Shown: piece by piece, positions 36,416 to 44,915 of the stretch
Position numbering within the stretch: position 1 is the stretch's first letter
Layout of the letters: every line of letters starts with the position of its first letter
DNA from: Methanoculleus horonobensis
Lineage (GTDB): Archaea; Halobacteriota; Methanomicrobia; Methanomicrobiales; Methanoculleaceae
DNA length: 64,000 nt
Assembly: GCF_001602375.1 (NCBI RefSeq)
Contig: NZ_BCNY01000015.1
Coordinates: 124,001 to 188,000 of the forward strand
Direction of reading: 5' to 3'
Notes under the pieces: model-generated
Seen by the model: the letters and a program-made list of their open reading frames with translations, nothing else
What the model was told of the DNA's origin: nothing
Database searches by the model: none
Position numbers and translations under genes: made by a program

Positions 36416-37183
36416 ATGAAGATCGGAGCAGTCCTGATCGACATCGACGGTGTCCTCTACGTCGGCGGCCGAGCTGTCGCCGGAGCCGGGGAAGCGCTCC
36501 GGGAACTCGACCGGCGGGGGATACCCTACCGGTTCGTCTCCAACACCACCCGCCGCTCCCGCCGCTCGGTCGCCGGGCGCCTCCAGACCCTCGGCTATGC
36601 CATCCCGGAGCCCTGGATCATCACCGCCCCGGTCGCTGCCGCCGCAGCCCTGCGGGAGGGGGGCCGGACGCGGTGCTTCCTCCTCACCACCCCCGATGCC
36701 CGGACGGACTTCGAGGAGGCCGGCATCACGGCCGTGGAAGAGAGGGCCGATGCGGTCGTGGTCGCCGACGCAGCCGAGGGCCTCTCCTATGATCGCCTGA
36801 ACAGGGCGTTTCGCCTCCTCGTGGAGGGTGCAGACCTCGTCGCGCTCGAGAAAGACCGGTACTGGATGGGGACGGACGGGCTGATGCTCTCCGCCGGCCC
36901 CTTCGTTACCGCGCTCGAATACGCCGCCGGGAAAGAGGCGGAGGTGATCGGGAAGCCCTCCCCGGCGTTCTTCCTGCGTGCGCTCCGGGATATCGGGGCG
37001 GAACCCCGGGACGCGGCGATGGTCGGCGACGATATCGTCACCGACATCGGCGGCGCCCAGGCCTGCGGCATGAAGGGCATCCAGGTAAAGACCGGCAAGT
37101 ACCGGGAAGAGACCGTCCGCGCTTCAGGCATCGCACCCGACCTCGTCATCGACTCGCTCGCAGACCTCCCGGACTACATCTGA
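36416..37183 (+). CDS. HAD-IIA family phosphatase (NagD-like)
   Basis: A 255-residue phosphatase: motif I DIDGVLYVG (near 9), motif II VSNTTRRS, motif III lysine in VIGKPSPAFF, motif IV GDDIVTDIGGA. The large cap between motifs II and III marks subclass IIA, whose members dephosphorylate nucleotides or sugar phosphates. It resembles the HDHD2-like archaeal group. The lipoprotein gene follows 4 bases after the stop. Confidence 0.92.
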   Translation: MKIGAVLIDIDGVLYVGGRAVAGAGEALRELDRRGIPYRFVSNTTRRSRRSVAGRLQTLGYAIPEPWIITAPVAAAAALREGGRTRCFLLTTPDARTDFEEAGITAVEERADAVVVADAAEGLSYDRLNRAFRLLVEGADLVALEKDRYWMGTDGLMLSAGPFVTALEYAAGKEAEVIGKPSPAFFLRALRDIGAEPRDAAMVGDDIVTDIGGAQACGMKGIQVKTGKYREETVRASGIAPDLVIDSLADLPDYI

Positions 37184-37187
37184 TCCT

Positions 37188-38291
37188 ATGTGGCGAAGAA
37201 TCCTCACCGTGCTCGCCCTCGCCGCCGCAGTCCTCGCGGCCGGGTGCCTGGGCAGCCTCCTCCATCCGGCGGTCGTCCCGCCGGCGATCGTGCCGGTCGA
37301 GGGAGCGGCCCCGGGGGAGGCGCCGGTCTACGCCTTCCCCTTCGGGGACGGGGAGGAGACGATCCGGATCGAACCCGACCCGGCGGTCTACGCCGGTGCA
37401 AAAGCGGCCGACCGGCAACTCTACCTCCATGAAGACCTCGCCGAGGAGGAGTGGATCCCGATCTATTACCTGGCGTTCGTCAACGACTCTCACCAGGAGC
37501 CCTTCTATACCGACCTGCTTGCGGCTCTCCGCGAGATCCGGGACCGGGAAGAACTCGACGACGACCGTTACCTCGAACTGATCGCCGCATTCGTGCAGTC
37601 AATCCCCTACAGAACCGATGCCTCAATGATCGAACCGAAGTTCCCGATCGAGACCTACATGGACGCCGAGGGCGACTGCGACGACAAAAGCCTCCTCCTC
37701 GCCGGACTCCTCGCGCGGGAAGGATACGGGGTCGCACTCCTCTACTTCGGGGAGGAGAAGCACATGGCCGTCGGGGTGAAGAGCGCCGGGTGCCGCTACC
37801 GTAACACGTCCTACGCCTACATCGAGACCACGAACAGGAGTTATCTCGGCATCCCGCCCGCGGCGCTCGCGGACGGAACGATCCTCTCCTCCGACCCGCT
37901 CGTGATACCGGTTGGGGACGGAGACGGATTCTATGCGGCCTGCGAGGAGATCAAGACGATCGAGCGTGCCCTCTCCGCATCCCGCGATCGGGTCAGGGAA
38001 CTCGAAGAAGAACTTACCGTGCGCAGCCGCGAGCTCGAGGCGGACCGGGAGGCTCTCGCGGCCCTCGACGCGAAGATGGCGGATCTCTCCCGGTCGGGAA
38101 ATACCCGGGAATACAACCGGCTCGTCCCGGGATACAACCGGATGGCCGGGGACTACAACGACGCGGTAGAAACCTACAACGTCATGCTCGATGAAGCGGA
38201 GGTCGCCGTGAACCTCCACAACCGCCTTGCCGGCCACGCCCACGACCGGCCCGGGTCGTACCTCCTGGCCAGCGAGTATCTTACGGGGTGA
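37188..38291 (+). CDS. Transglutaminase-like lipoprotein
   Basis: A 367-residue surface protein: signal peptide with lipobox (LAAGC, Cys about 20), a transglutaminase-like core whose Cys is in EGDCDDKSLLLAGLL (near 163) and whose His is in EEKHMAVGV (near 190), and a coiled coil from about 260 to 310 (RVRELEEELTVRSRELEADRE). The Asp of the triad is probably in the following IETTNR segment. Such proteins may cut or cross-link peptides at the cell surface; substrate unknown. It is probably co-transcribed with the HAD gene. Confidence 0.85.
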   Translation: MWRRILTVLALAAAVLAAGCLGSLLHPAVVPPAIVPVEGAAPGEAPVYAFPFGDGEETIRIEPDPAVYAGAKAADRQLYLHEDLAEEEWIPIYYLAFVNDSHQEPFYTDLLAALREIRDREELDDDRYLELIAAFVQSIPYRTDASMIEPKFPIETYMDAEGDCDDKSLLLAGLLAREGYGVALLYFGEEKHMAVGVKSAGCRYRNTSYAYIETTNRSYLGIPPAALADGTILSSDPLVIPVGDGDGFYAACEEIKTIERALSASRDRVRELEEELTVRSRELEADREALAALDAKMADLSRSGNTREYNRLVPGYNRMAGDYNDAVETYNVMLDEAEVAVNLHNRLAGHAHDRPGSYLLASEYLTG

Positions 38292-38303
38292 CCGAGAGAG
38301 GGC

Positions 38304-38459
38304 TTACGCGAGGCTCTCCACCGCAAGGAGGGTCCTGTTTGCCGGGGCGCCGGAGGCGAAGTACGTCGCCTTACGCATCTGGCTGCGCCGAACAACGGTC
38401 GGATACCGGGCGGCCCGCTCGGCGAGGCAGGCAAACGTGGTGAATGCGGATTGTTCCAT
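38304..38459 (-). CDS. 51-residue hypothetical protein
   Basis: A short frame from ATG 38459 to TAA 38304. The peptide runs MEQSAFTTFACLAERAARYP and later SGAPANRTLLAVESLA; codons strongly favour G or C in the third position, like the genes around it. A minus-strand TATA-like GGTTAAGTAG (38481-38490) stands 26 bases before the ATG, exactly right for leaderless transcription, and there is no ribosome-binding site. I do not recognise a family. The competing frame on the plus strand (38227-38463) has no comparable signals. Confidence 0.55.
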   Translation of the reverse strand: MEQSAFTTFACLAERAARYPTVVRRSQMRKATYFASGAPANRTLLAVESLA

Positions 38460-38480
38460 ATAAGAAACGGCGTGAGGACG

Positions 38481-38490
38481 CTACTTAACC
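38481..38490 (-). promoter_or_regulatory. TATA-like element before the 51-residue ORF
   Basis: On the minus strand GGTTAAGTAG, centred about 26 bases from the ATG at 38459, consistent with a leaderless start. Confidence 0.45.
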
Positions 38491-38696
38491 GTAGGCCGCG
38501 TGCAGGGTGAAAGTGAAACCCCGGAATTTTTCCTCCTTATTTCGCCCCCCTTACGACGAAGAGAGGGGCCCAACTAATGGATTCACCAGATGAATCCCAT
38601 GTCGGCGTAGTTCGACCTCCCACCGGCCGAAACAGCAACTGTTCTGTTGGCAAGTGTTAATGTATCCCCTGACAAATACATGGAACGGAGTGCCGT

Positions 38697-39428
38697 ATGC
38701 TGGATATCAGTGATTTGCACGTGGAAGTGGATGGCACCGAGAAACTCCACGACATCAACCTCCATATCGGGCAGGGGGAGACCCATATCCTGATGGGACC
38801 GAACGGTTCGGGGAAGAGCACGCTGCTCAAAGCCATCATGGGGTTCGGCGGCTACACGATCACGTCCGGGTCCATCATTTTTAAGGGAACGGATATCACC
38901 AGGATGCCGATCCACGAGCGCGCCCATCTCGGGATCGGTATGATGTTTCAGCACCCGCCCGCGATATCGGGGCTGAAACTCGGAAAACTCCTCACCGCCA
39001 CGTCTCATCTCGGCAGCGACGCACTGGAGGCGCTCGCCCAGACGGTCAACATGGACGGTTTTCTCGCCCGGGACACCAACGTCGGGTTCTCCGGCGGCGA
39101 GATCAAACGGAGCGAGGTCCTGCAGCTGAAGGTCCAGCAGCCCGATTTTATCATGCTGGACGAGCCGGAGAGCGGCGTCGACCTCGAGAATATGGGCCTG
39201 ATGGGCAAAGAGATCGCGAACCTCCTCGAAAAGGACATCCATATCGTCAACCGCCGCAAGAGCGGCCTCATCATCACGCACACCGGCTACATCCTCGACT
39301 ACCTCGAGGCCGACCAGGGACACGTGCTGATCGACGGCAGGATCCGGTGCCACGGAAATCCCCGTGAGATCCTGCGCGTGGTCAAGGAAAAAGGATACGG
39401 AGAGTGTCTGCGTTGCAAACAGATGTAG
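38697..39428 (+). CDS. sufC: Fe-S cluster assembly ATPase SufC
   Basis: A 243-residue ABC-type ATPase: Walker A GPNGSGKST, the SufC-specific FSGGEIKRSEVLQ signature and Walker B FIMLDEPESGVD. It powers the SufBC scaffold. CGGAG lies six bases before ATG 38697. A small inverted repeat AACAG-CAA-CTGTT (38631-38643) in the upstream 240 bases could be an operator. The gene overlaps sufB by 25 bases. Confidence 0.95.
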   Translation: MLDISDLHVEVDGTEKLHDINLHIGQGETHILMGPNGSGKSTLLKAIMGFGGYTITSGSIIFKGTDITRMPIHERAHLGIGMMFQHPPAISGLKLGKLLTATSHLGSDALEALAQTVNMDGFLARDTNVGFSGGEIKRSEVLQLKVQQPDFIMLDEPESGVDLENMGLMGKEIANLLEKDIHIVNRRKSGLIITHTGYILDYLEADQGHVLIDGRIRCHGNPREILRVVKEKGYGECLRCKQM

Positions 39429-40525
39429 GGGACATCGAACGGCTCCCGGAGAAAGACCGGGAACGCCTCGCCCTGACCGGTCTCGAGGTCGGGATGCAGA
39501 ACCGGTGCGGGAGTTTCTTCCAGATCGACCAGGACGTGATCCAGACCACCTGCGGGGCCGAAGGGATCGAGATGATCCCCATCAAGGCCGCTCTCGAGAA
39601 GTACGACTGGGTCAAGGACTACTACTGGAACGCCGTTCCGAAGGATAAGGACAAATACACAGAGTACCTCGCGAAGCAGGAGAACCCGCAGGGCCTCGTC
39701 GTCATCGCCCACGAAGGCGTGAAGGTCGAGATGCCGCTCCAGGCCTGCCTCTTCCTGCGCGACGAGCCGGTGCAGCATGTCCACAACCTCTTCATCGCGC
39801 AAGAAGGCTCGGAGATCAACATCATCTCCGGCTGTGCGAGTTCCTGGCAGAAGGAGCACGGGGCGCATATCGGGGTGACCGAGATCTACGTCGGCAAAGG
39901 CGCCAAGGTCACGTCCACGATGATCCACAACTGGAACCCGGGGATCAGCGTCTTCCCACGGAGCGCCACCGTCGTCGAGGAGGACGGAACCTTCCTCTCG
40001 AACTACGTCTGCATGCAGCCGGTCAGGAGGATCGACATGTACCCGACGGCCCGCCTGGTCGGGAAGAACGCCGTCGCCCGGTTCTCGAGCATCGTCGTCG
40101 CGACACCCGGTTCGACCCTCGACCTCGGCTCCCGCGCCATCCTCGGCGCCGAGAACACGAGCGCCGAACTGATCACCCGGGCAATCACCACCGGCGGCAC
40201 CATCATCTCCCGCGGCCACATCCTCGGCGAGAAGGACAACACCCGCGGCCATATCGAGTGCAAGGGCCTGATCTTAAAGGACGGCATCGTCCACGCCATC
40301 CCCGAGATCGAAGGAACCCTGACCGGCACCGAACTCTCCCACGAGGCCGCCGTAGGAAAGATTGCCCGCCACGAGATCGAGTATCTCATGGCCCGGGGAC
40401 TCTCCGAGGAGGAGGCCACCGCAACCATTATACGCGGGTTTTTGGATGTGAAGATCAGCGGTCTGCCTGCGGTCCTGCAGGAGCAGATCGACGCCGCGAT
40501 CGACAAAGCTGAATCAGGCTTCTGA
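39404..40525 (+). CDS. sufB: Fe-S cluster assembly scaffold SufB
   Basis: A 373-residue beta-helix scaffold of the SufB/SufD family, GTG start inside sufC. The conserved core has the CASSWQKEHGAHIGVTEIYV block and the GRGHIECKGLILKDG region near the C-terminus. It is shorter than bacterial SufB, which is normal for the archaeal SufBC minimal system. Builds Fe-S clusters for the many Fe-S enzymes of a methanogen. Confidence 0.95.
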   Translation: MSALQTDVGDIERLPEKDRERLALTGLEVGMQNRCGSFFQIDQDVIQTTCGAEGIEMIPIKAALEKYDWVKDYYWNAVPKDKDKYTEYLAKQENPQGLVVIAHEGVKVEMPLQACLFLRDEPVQHVHNLFIAQEGSEINIISGCASSWQKEHGAHIGVTEIYVGKGAKVTSTMIHNWNPGISVFPRSATVVEEDGTFLSNYVCMQPVRRIDMYPTARLVGKNAVARFSSIVVATPGSTLDLGSRAILGAENTSAELITRAITTGGTIISRGHILGEKDNTRGHIECKGLILKDGIVHAIPEIEGTLTGTELSHEAAVGKIARHEIEYLMARGLSEEEATATIIRGFLDVKISGLPAVLQEQIDAAIDKAESGF

Positions 40526-40541
40526 TTCGGGAGACGGGAGG

Positions 40542-41204
40542 ATGGGGATCGATCCCTATAGACGGGAACGCGAGGAGATGGTGGAGTTCCAGATCCGGGC
40601 TCGGGGAATCGGTGACGAGCGGGTGCTCGCCGCGATGCAGAAGATCCCCCGCCACCTCTTCGTGCCCAGAAACCTCGAACGTGCGGCCTACGAAGATCGG
40701 CCGCTCCCCATCGGCGAGGGGCAGACCATCTCACAGCCCTACATCGTCGCTGTCATGACCGAACAACTGGAGATCCGCTCCCACGACCGTGTCCTCGAGA
40801 TCGGAACCGGCAGCGGCTACCAGGCGGCGCTCCTTGCCGAACTCGCCGGGAAGGTCGTCTCCGTCGAACGCCTCGCCCACCTTGCCGACCGGGCGCGGGA
40901 GAACTTTGCGCGGGCAGGGGTCACCGGTGTTGAGGTGGTCGTCGGCGACGGCACGCAGGGCTATTCTCCCGGGGCGCCCTACGACGCCATCGTCGTCACG
41001 GCGGCATCGCCCGAGATCCCCCAACCCCTCATCGACCAGCTTGCCAAGGGAGGACGGCTGGTCGCTCCCGTCGGGCCGCGGGAATGCCAGGATCTCGTCA
41101 AACTCGTCAAACGCGAAGGGAGGGTGGAGACGATCCCGCTCGGCGGCGTCTGCTTCGTGCCGCTGATCGGGCAGTTCGGATGGCAGGGAGAGGTGTCCCC
41201 GTGA
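40542..41204 (+). CDS. pcm: Protein-L-isoaspartate O-methyltransferase
   Basis: A 220-residue SAM-dependent repair enzyme. The SAM-binding motif is IGTGSGYQAALLAELAG (near 85) and post-motifs are VVSVERL and YDAIVVTAASPEIPQPL. The N-terminal PRHLFVPRNLERAAYED segment is characteristic. It repairs damaged Asp/Asn residues. It precedes the cyclase with overlapping stop/start. Confidence 0.96.
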   Translation: MGIDPYRREREEMVEFQIRARGIGDERVLAAMQKIPRHLFVPRNLERAAYEDRPLPIGEGQTISQPYIVAVMTEQLEIRSHDRVLEIGTGSGYQAALLAELAGKVVSVERLAHLADRARENFARAGVTGVEVVVGDGTQGYSPGAPYDAIVVTAASPEIPQPLIDQLAKGGRLVAPVGPRECQDLVKLVKREGRVETIPLGGVCFVPLIGQFGWQGEVSP

Positions 41205-41815
41205 CGGTCTACGACATCACCCGGGATCTCTCCGGGGACGCCGTCCTCTACCCGGGCGACGTCCGGCCCCGGTTCCACGAGATCGACAACGGGCAGTACC
41301 GTGTGACCGAGATGACCCTTGGAAGCCATACGGGAACGCACATCGACGCCCCGTCGCACTACATCGAGGGAGGCATGACGATCGACGAGATCCCACCCGC
41401 GGTGCTGATGGGGCCCGCACGGGTGCTCGACTGCAGCGACGTAAGGGAGATCATCGAACCCGCCCATCTCGCCGGCCGCCTCGACGGCGCGAGGACGATC
41501 CTCGTAAAGACCTGGTTCTCGGGACGGCGGGAGTTCGATCCCGGATACCCGTCACTCTCCCCCGCTTCGGCGGAGATGATCGTCGAAGCCGGGGTCACCT
41601 GCCTTGGAACCGACGCGCCGTCGATCGAGTCGTTCAACTGCGACGGTTCCGTCCACCGCCTGCTGCTCGGGAGCGGGATGGTCGTCCTCGAACTCCTCGA
41701 TCTCTCCGCCGTGCCGGAAGGAGACTATCTCATGACGGCACTTCCGCTGCGGCTCAAAGGTGGCGACGGGTCGCCCGTGCGGGCGATCCTGTCGGATATG
41801 GAGGAAGAACCATGA
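41201..41815 (+). CDS. Cyclase-family protein (kynurenine-formamidase-like)
   Basis: A 204-residue enzyme beginning MTVYDITRDLS with the metal-binding HTGTHIDAPSHY near 50 and a second metal site around GTDAPSIES. Cyclase-family hydrolases act on formamides or lactones; substrate here unknown. GTG start overlaps pcm (GTGA). The next gene begins with ATGA overlapping its stop. Confidence 0.88.
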   Translation: MTVYDITRDLSGDAVLYPGDVRPRFHEIDNGQYRVTEMTLGSHTGTHIDAPSHYIEGGMTIDEIPPAVLMGPARVLDCSDVREIIEPAHLAGRLDGARTILVKTWFSGRREFDPGYPSLSPASAEMIVEAGVTCLGTDAPSIESFNCDGSVHRLLLGSGMVVLELLDLSAVPEGDYLMTALPLRLKGGDGSPVRAILSDMEEEP

Positions 41816-42417
41816 GTTTCTGGCACGATGCAATCGAGAGAATGGAGACAGTCCTCGCGGACAGCGGGTGCGAGGACGGTGTCGTGACGCTCGGCGTGAA
41901 CCACGACGCGGACGTCTGCCAGTATCCAAAAGGCGTCTGCATGGAGGGGCACTTCGGCGGGCGGATCGGACAGTTCATCACGAGCGAGCCGGTCCGGGCG
42001 AACACCCGGATCTCGTTTATGTTCGGTGCGCCGCTCACGAATCAGAAACAAAGGGGTGCGGCGGGCGCGATCGTCAACACCGTTTCGGCGTTCCTCTGCC
42101 TGGCACGGAGGCTCCAGCCCTGCACCCCGGACTGCTACGCCCCCTGCCTTGCGGAGCTCTCCCGCGAGGTCGCCGGAAAGAAGGTCTATCTCGTCGGCCC
42201 GATGCCGGTACTCGAGCGGGCACTCGATACGCAGATCGTTGATACGCCGGAGGCGGCCGATATCCTCCTGGTCGGCGGGGACGGTATGACGAGCGATGCG
42301 GGGGTCGCCTGCATCGACGAGTACCGCGAGAAGAAACAGATGATATTCCTCGGACCCTCGGCCGCCGGGGTCGGCGGCCTTATCAATCTCGAGCACTGGT
42401 GTCCCTACGGACGATGA
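41812..42417 (+). CDS. Conserved archaeal protein, DUF364-like
   Basis: A 201-residue protein rich in cysteine (CQYPKGVC near 36, CTPDCYAPC near 103, HWCPYGR at the end). The C-terminal half (LVGGDGMTSDAG, FLGPSAAGVGGL) resembles the DUF364 Rossmann-like domain. Cysteine grouping suggests a metal or Fe-S site. It follows the cyclase gene by an ATGA overlap. Function unknown. Confidence 0.65.
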   Translation: MSFWHDAIERMETVLADSGCEDGVVTLGVNHDADVCQYPKGVCMEGHFGGRIGQFITSEPVRANTRISFMFGAPLTNQKQRGAAGAIVNTVSAFLCLARRLQPCTPDCYAPCLAELSREVAGKKVYLVGPMPVLERALDTQIVDTPEAADILLVGGDGMTSDAGVACIDEYREKKQMIFLGPSAAGVGGLINLEHWCPYGR

Positions 42418-42454
42418 ATACCTTTTTTTAGGAAAGAAAGGATTATACAGGAGT

Positions 42455-43711
42455 ATGCTTTTCGGCTCTTCCGGGATCCGGCAGGAGTTCAGTCCCGGCC
42501 TCGTCGACCTCGCGCTTCGCATCGGAGCGGCAATCGCAGCCGGGGCTTCAGGGATCGTCGTCGGCCGGGACACCCGCACGACCAGCGAACTGCTTGAGCA
42601 CTGCGTCGTCTCCGGGATGCTTTCGGCCGGTGCAGGTGTTTATTCCTGCGGGATCGCGCCCACGCCGACGGTCGCGCACGCTACGCGGAATACGGACGCG
42701 GGCTGCATGATCACCGCTTCCCATAACCCCGAATCCTACAACGGGGTCAAACTCCTCAACCCGGACGGGTCGTCGTTCACCCTCCGGCAGCAGGCGGGGA
42801 TCGAAGATGCGCTCCGCGCCACTCACTGGAAGAACTGGGACGACCAGGGGCACGTACGCCCCATAGACGCGGTGGACGCGCACCGGGAGGCGATCCTCGA
42901 GAAGGTCAGCCTCTCCGGCCCCGTCACGGCCGTGCTCGACTGCGGCAACGGTGCCGGAAGCGTCATCACCCCCGACCTCCTCGCCGCGGCCGGGGCAACC
43001 GTTATCGGCCTGAACTGCAACGTCATGGGAAGGTTCGCCCGCCCATCGGAACCGCTCGAGGCAAACCTTCCCTACATCGGCGAGATCGTCCGGCGGCGGG
43101 ACGCCGCGTGCGCGGTGATCCACGACGGCGACGCCGACCGGATGATGGCGTTCGACGAGCGCGGCCGCTACATCGACGGAGACCATCTCCTCATGCTCTT
43201 TGCGAAGTACCTCGACCGCAAGCGCGTCGTCACCACCGTCGACGCCTCGATGGCGATCGAAGAGATCGCGGAGGTCCGCCGCACGCCGGTCGGCGACAGT
43301 TTCGTCTCCGAAGAACTCCTCTCCTGGGGGGATTTCGGCGGCGAGGCGTCGGGGAGCTGGATATTTCCCCGGCACTCCTACTGCCCGGACGGGATCTACG
43401 CTGCGGCCCTCCTCTGCGAGATAGCCTCGGAGTGGTCGATTGCAGAAGAACTCGACCGGATGCCCCGCTATACCCTTCTCCGGGAGTCGTATCGCATCGC
43501 CTCCCCGCGGGAGGTCATGAGAGCGATGGGGGCCGAAGAACCGACGCACGGAGTCCGGTGCGAGGATGAAGACGGCTGGTACCTGATCCGGGCAAGCGGC
43601 ACCGAGCCGAAAGTCCGGATCACGGCCGAGGGAAGAACACCCGCAAAGGCGAAAGAGATGCTTGAAGCGGGACATGCCGCCCTTGAGAAGGCAAAACATA
43701 CTCTGGAGTAA
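42455..43711 (+). CDS. glmM: Phosphoglucosamine mutase-like (GlmM)
   Basis: A 418-residue alpha-D-phosphohexomutase. The phosphoserine loop is TASHNPESYN near 92, the metal loop DGDADRMMAF near 225, sugar-binding GEASGSWIFPRHSYCPDG and phosphate-binding RASGTEPKVRI. Together with GlmU and GlmS downstream it should convert glucosamine-6-phosphate to glucosamine-1-phosphate. It could also serve as a phosphomannomutase; the context favours glucosamine. The glmU gene follows three bases later. Confidence 0.88.
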   Translation: MLFGSSGIRQEFSPGLVDLALRIGAAIAAGASGIVVGRDTRTTSELLEHCVVSGMLSAGAGVYSCGIAPTPTVAHATRNTDAGCMITASHNPESYNGVKLLNPDGSSFTLRQQAGIEDALRATHWKNWDDQGHVRPIDAVDAHREAILEKVSLSGPVTAVLDCGNGAGSVITPDLLAAAGATVIGLNCNVMGRFARPSEPLEANLPYIGEIVRRRDAACAVIHDGDADRMMAFDERGRYIDGDHLLMLFAKYLDRKRVVTTVDASMAIEEIAEVRRTPVGDSFVSEELLSWGDFGGEASGSWIFPRHSYCPDGIYAAALLCEIASEWSIAEELDRMPRYTLLRESYRIASPREVMRAMGAEEPTHGVRCEDEDGWYLIRASGTEPKVRITAEGRTPAKAKEMLEAGHAALEKAKHTLE

Positions 43712-43714
43712 TAT

Positions 43715-44914
43715 ATGCAGTGTGTCGTACTGGCAGCAGGCGAAGGGAAACGGATGCGTCCCCTGACCGCCCGGCGCCCGAAGGTGATGCTTCCGATCGC
43801 GAACCGCCCGATGATGGAGCACCTGATCGTCGCGGCCCGCGATGCCGGAATCACCGACTTCACCTTCGTCGTCGGATACTTTGAACGTGAGATCCGGAAC
43901 CACTTCGGGGACGGCAGCAGCCTTGGCGTGAATATCGCCTATGTGACCCAGCGTCACCAGCTCGGCACCGCCGATGCCCTGCGGGCGACGGCAGGGATGA
44001 TCGACGATCGGTTCCTCCTCTTGAACGGGGATATGATCCTCAAATCAGACGATATCAAGAAACTCTGCCGGATGGATGCTCCGTGCGTGGGGATTCACGA
44101 GACCGACCACCCGCAGGACTACGGCGTGGTGACCGTCGAAGGGAACCGCATCACCGGTCTCGAGGAGAAGTCCGAGGAGCCGAAGAGCAACCTGATCAAC
44201 GCGGGCGCCTACCTCTTCGACCCCGGCGTCTTCGACCTCCTTGCGGGCATCAAGGTATCAGGCCGGGGCGAGTTCGAGCTGACCGACGCGCTCGAGACCT
44301 ATATCAATGAAGGAAAACTCAGGGCATATTCGCTCGCCTACTGGCTCGACGTGGGGCAGCCGTGGGATCTCCTCGACGCAAACGAGGGGCTTCTCTCCTC
44401 GATCTGCCACGAACGGCACGGAACCGTCGAGGACGGATGCACCGTCCCGGAGACGGTCAGCATCGGAAAAGGGACGGTTGTCCGGGCCGGGACTTATATC
44501 GAGGGAGCCTGCGTCATCGGTGAGAACTGCGTCATCGGCCCCCACGCCTATATCAGGGGCTCCACCGCAATCGGCGACAACTGCCACATCGGGCACGCGA
44601 CCGAGCTCAAGAACTCCATCGTCATGTCGGGAACAAAGATCCCGCACTTCAACTACATCGGCGACAGCATCGTCGGGAGTAACTGCAACTTTGGCGCAGG
44701 AACCAAGGTCGCGAACCTCCGGCACGACAGCGGATCGGTGAAGGTCTGCGGGAAGACCACCGGGCGGAGGAAGTTCGGCGCCATCATCGGCGACGACGTC
44801 CTCTTCGGGATCAACTGCTCGGTCAACGTCGGGAGCCTCGTCGGCAGCGGTACCCGGGTGGCTCCTCATTCCCTCGTCGAAGGATGCGTCGAGGACAACT
44901 CAATCATCAGGTGA
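43715..44914 (+). CDS. glmU: Bifunctional GlmU-like uridylyl/acetyltransferase
   Basis: A 399-residue protein with an N-terminal nucleotidyltransferase (LAAGEGKRMRPLT, then LLNGDMILK) and a C-terminal left-handed beta-helix (hexapeptide repeats from about 250). The acetyltransferase keeps KIPHFNYIGDS and GAGTKVANLRHD, including the His, Tyr and Asn positions reported for the archaeal ST0452 enzyme, so it can acetylate and activate glucosamine-1-phosphate to UDP-GlcNAc. The paralog next door lacks this site. Confidence 0.9.
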   Translation: MQCVVLAAGEGKRMRPLTARRPKVMLPIANRPMMEHLIVAARDAGITDFTFVVGYFEREIRNHFGDGSSLGVNIAYVTQRHQLGTADALRATAGMIDDRFLLLNGDMILKSDDIKKLCRMDAPCVGIHETDHPQDYGVVTVEGNRITGLEEKSEEPKSNLINAGAYLFDPGVFDLLAGIKVSGRGEFELTDALETYINEGKLRAYSLAYWLDVGQPWDLLDANEGLLSSICHERHGTVEDGCTVPETVSIGKGTVVRAGTYIEGACVIGENCVIGPHAYIRGSTAIGDNCHIGHATELKNSIVMSGTKIPHFNYIGDSIVGSNCNFGAGTKVANLRHDSGSVKVCGKTTGRRKFGAIIGDDVLFGINCSVNVGSLVGSGTRVAPHSLVEGCVEDNSIIR

Positions 44915-44915
44915 T

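Noticed and set aside
38227..38463. 78-codon plus-strand ORF opposite the 51-residue gene
   Set aside because: No ribosome-binding site or TATA, and overlaps the lipoprotein's 3' end; the minus-strand frame is better supported.
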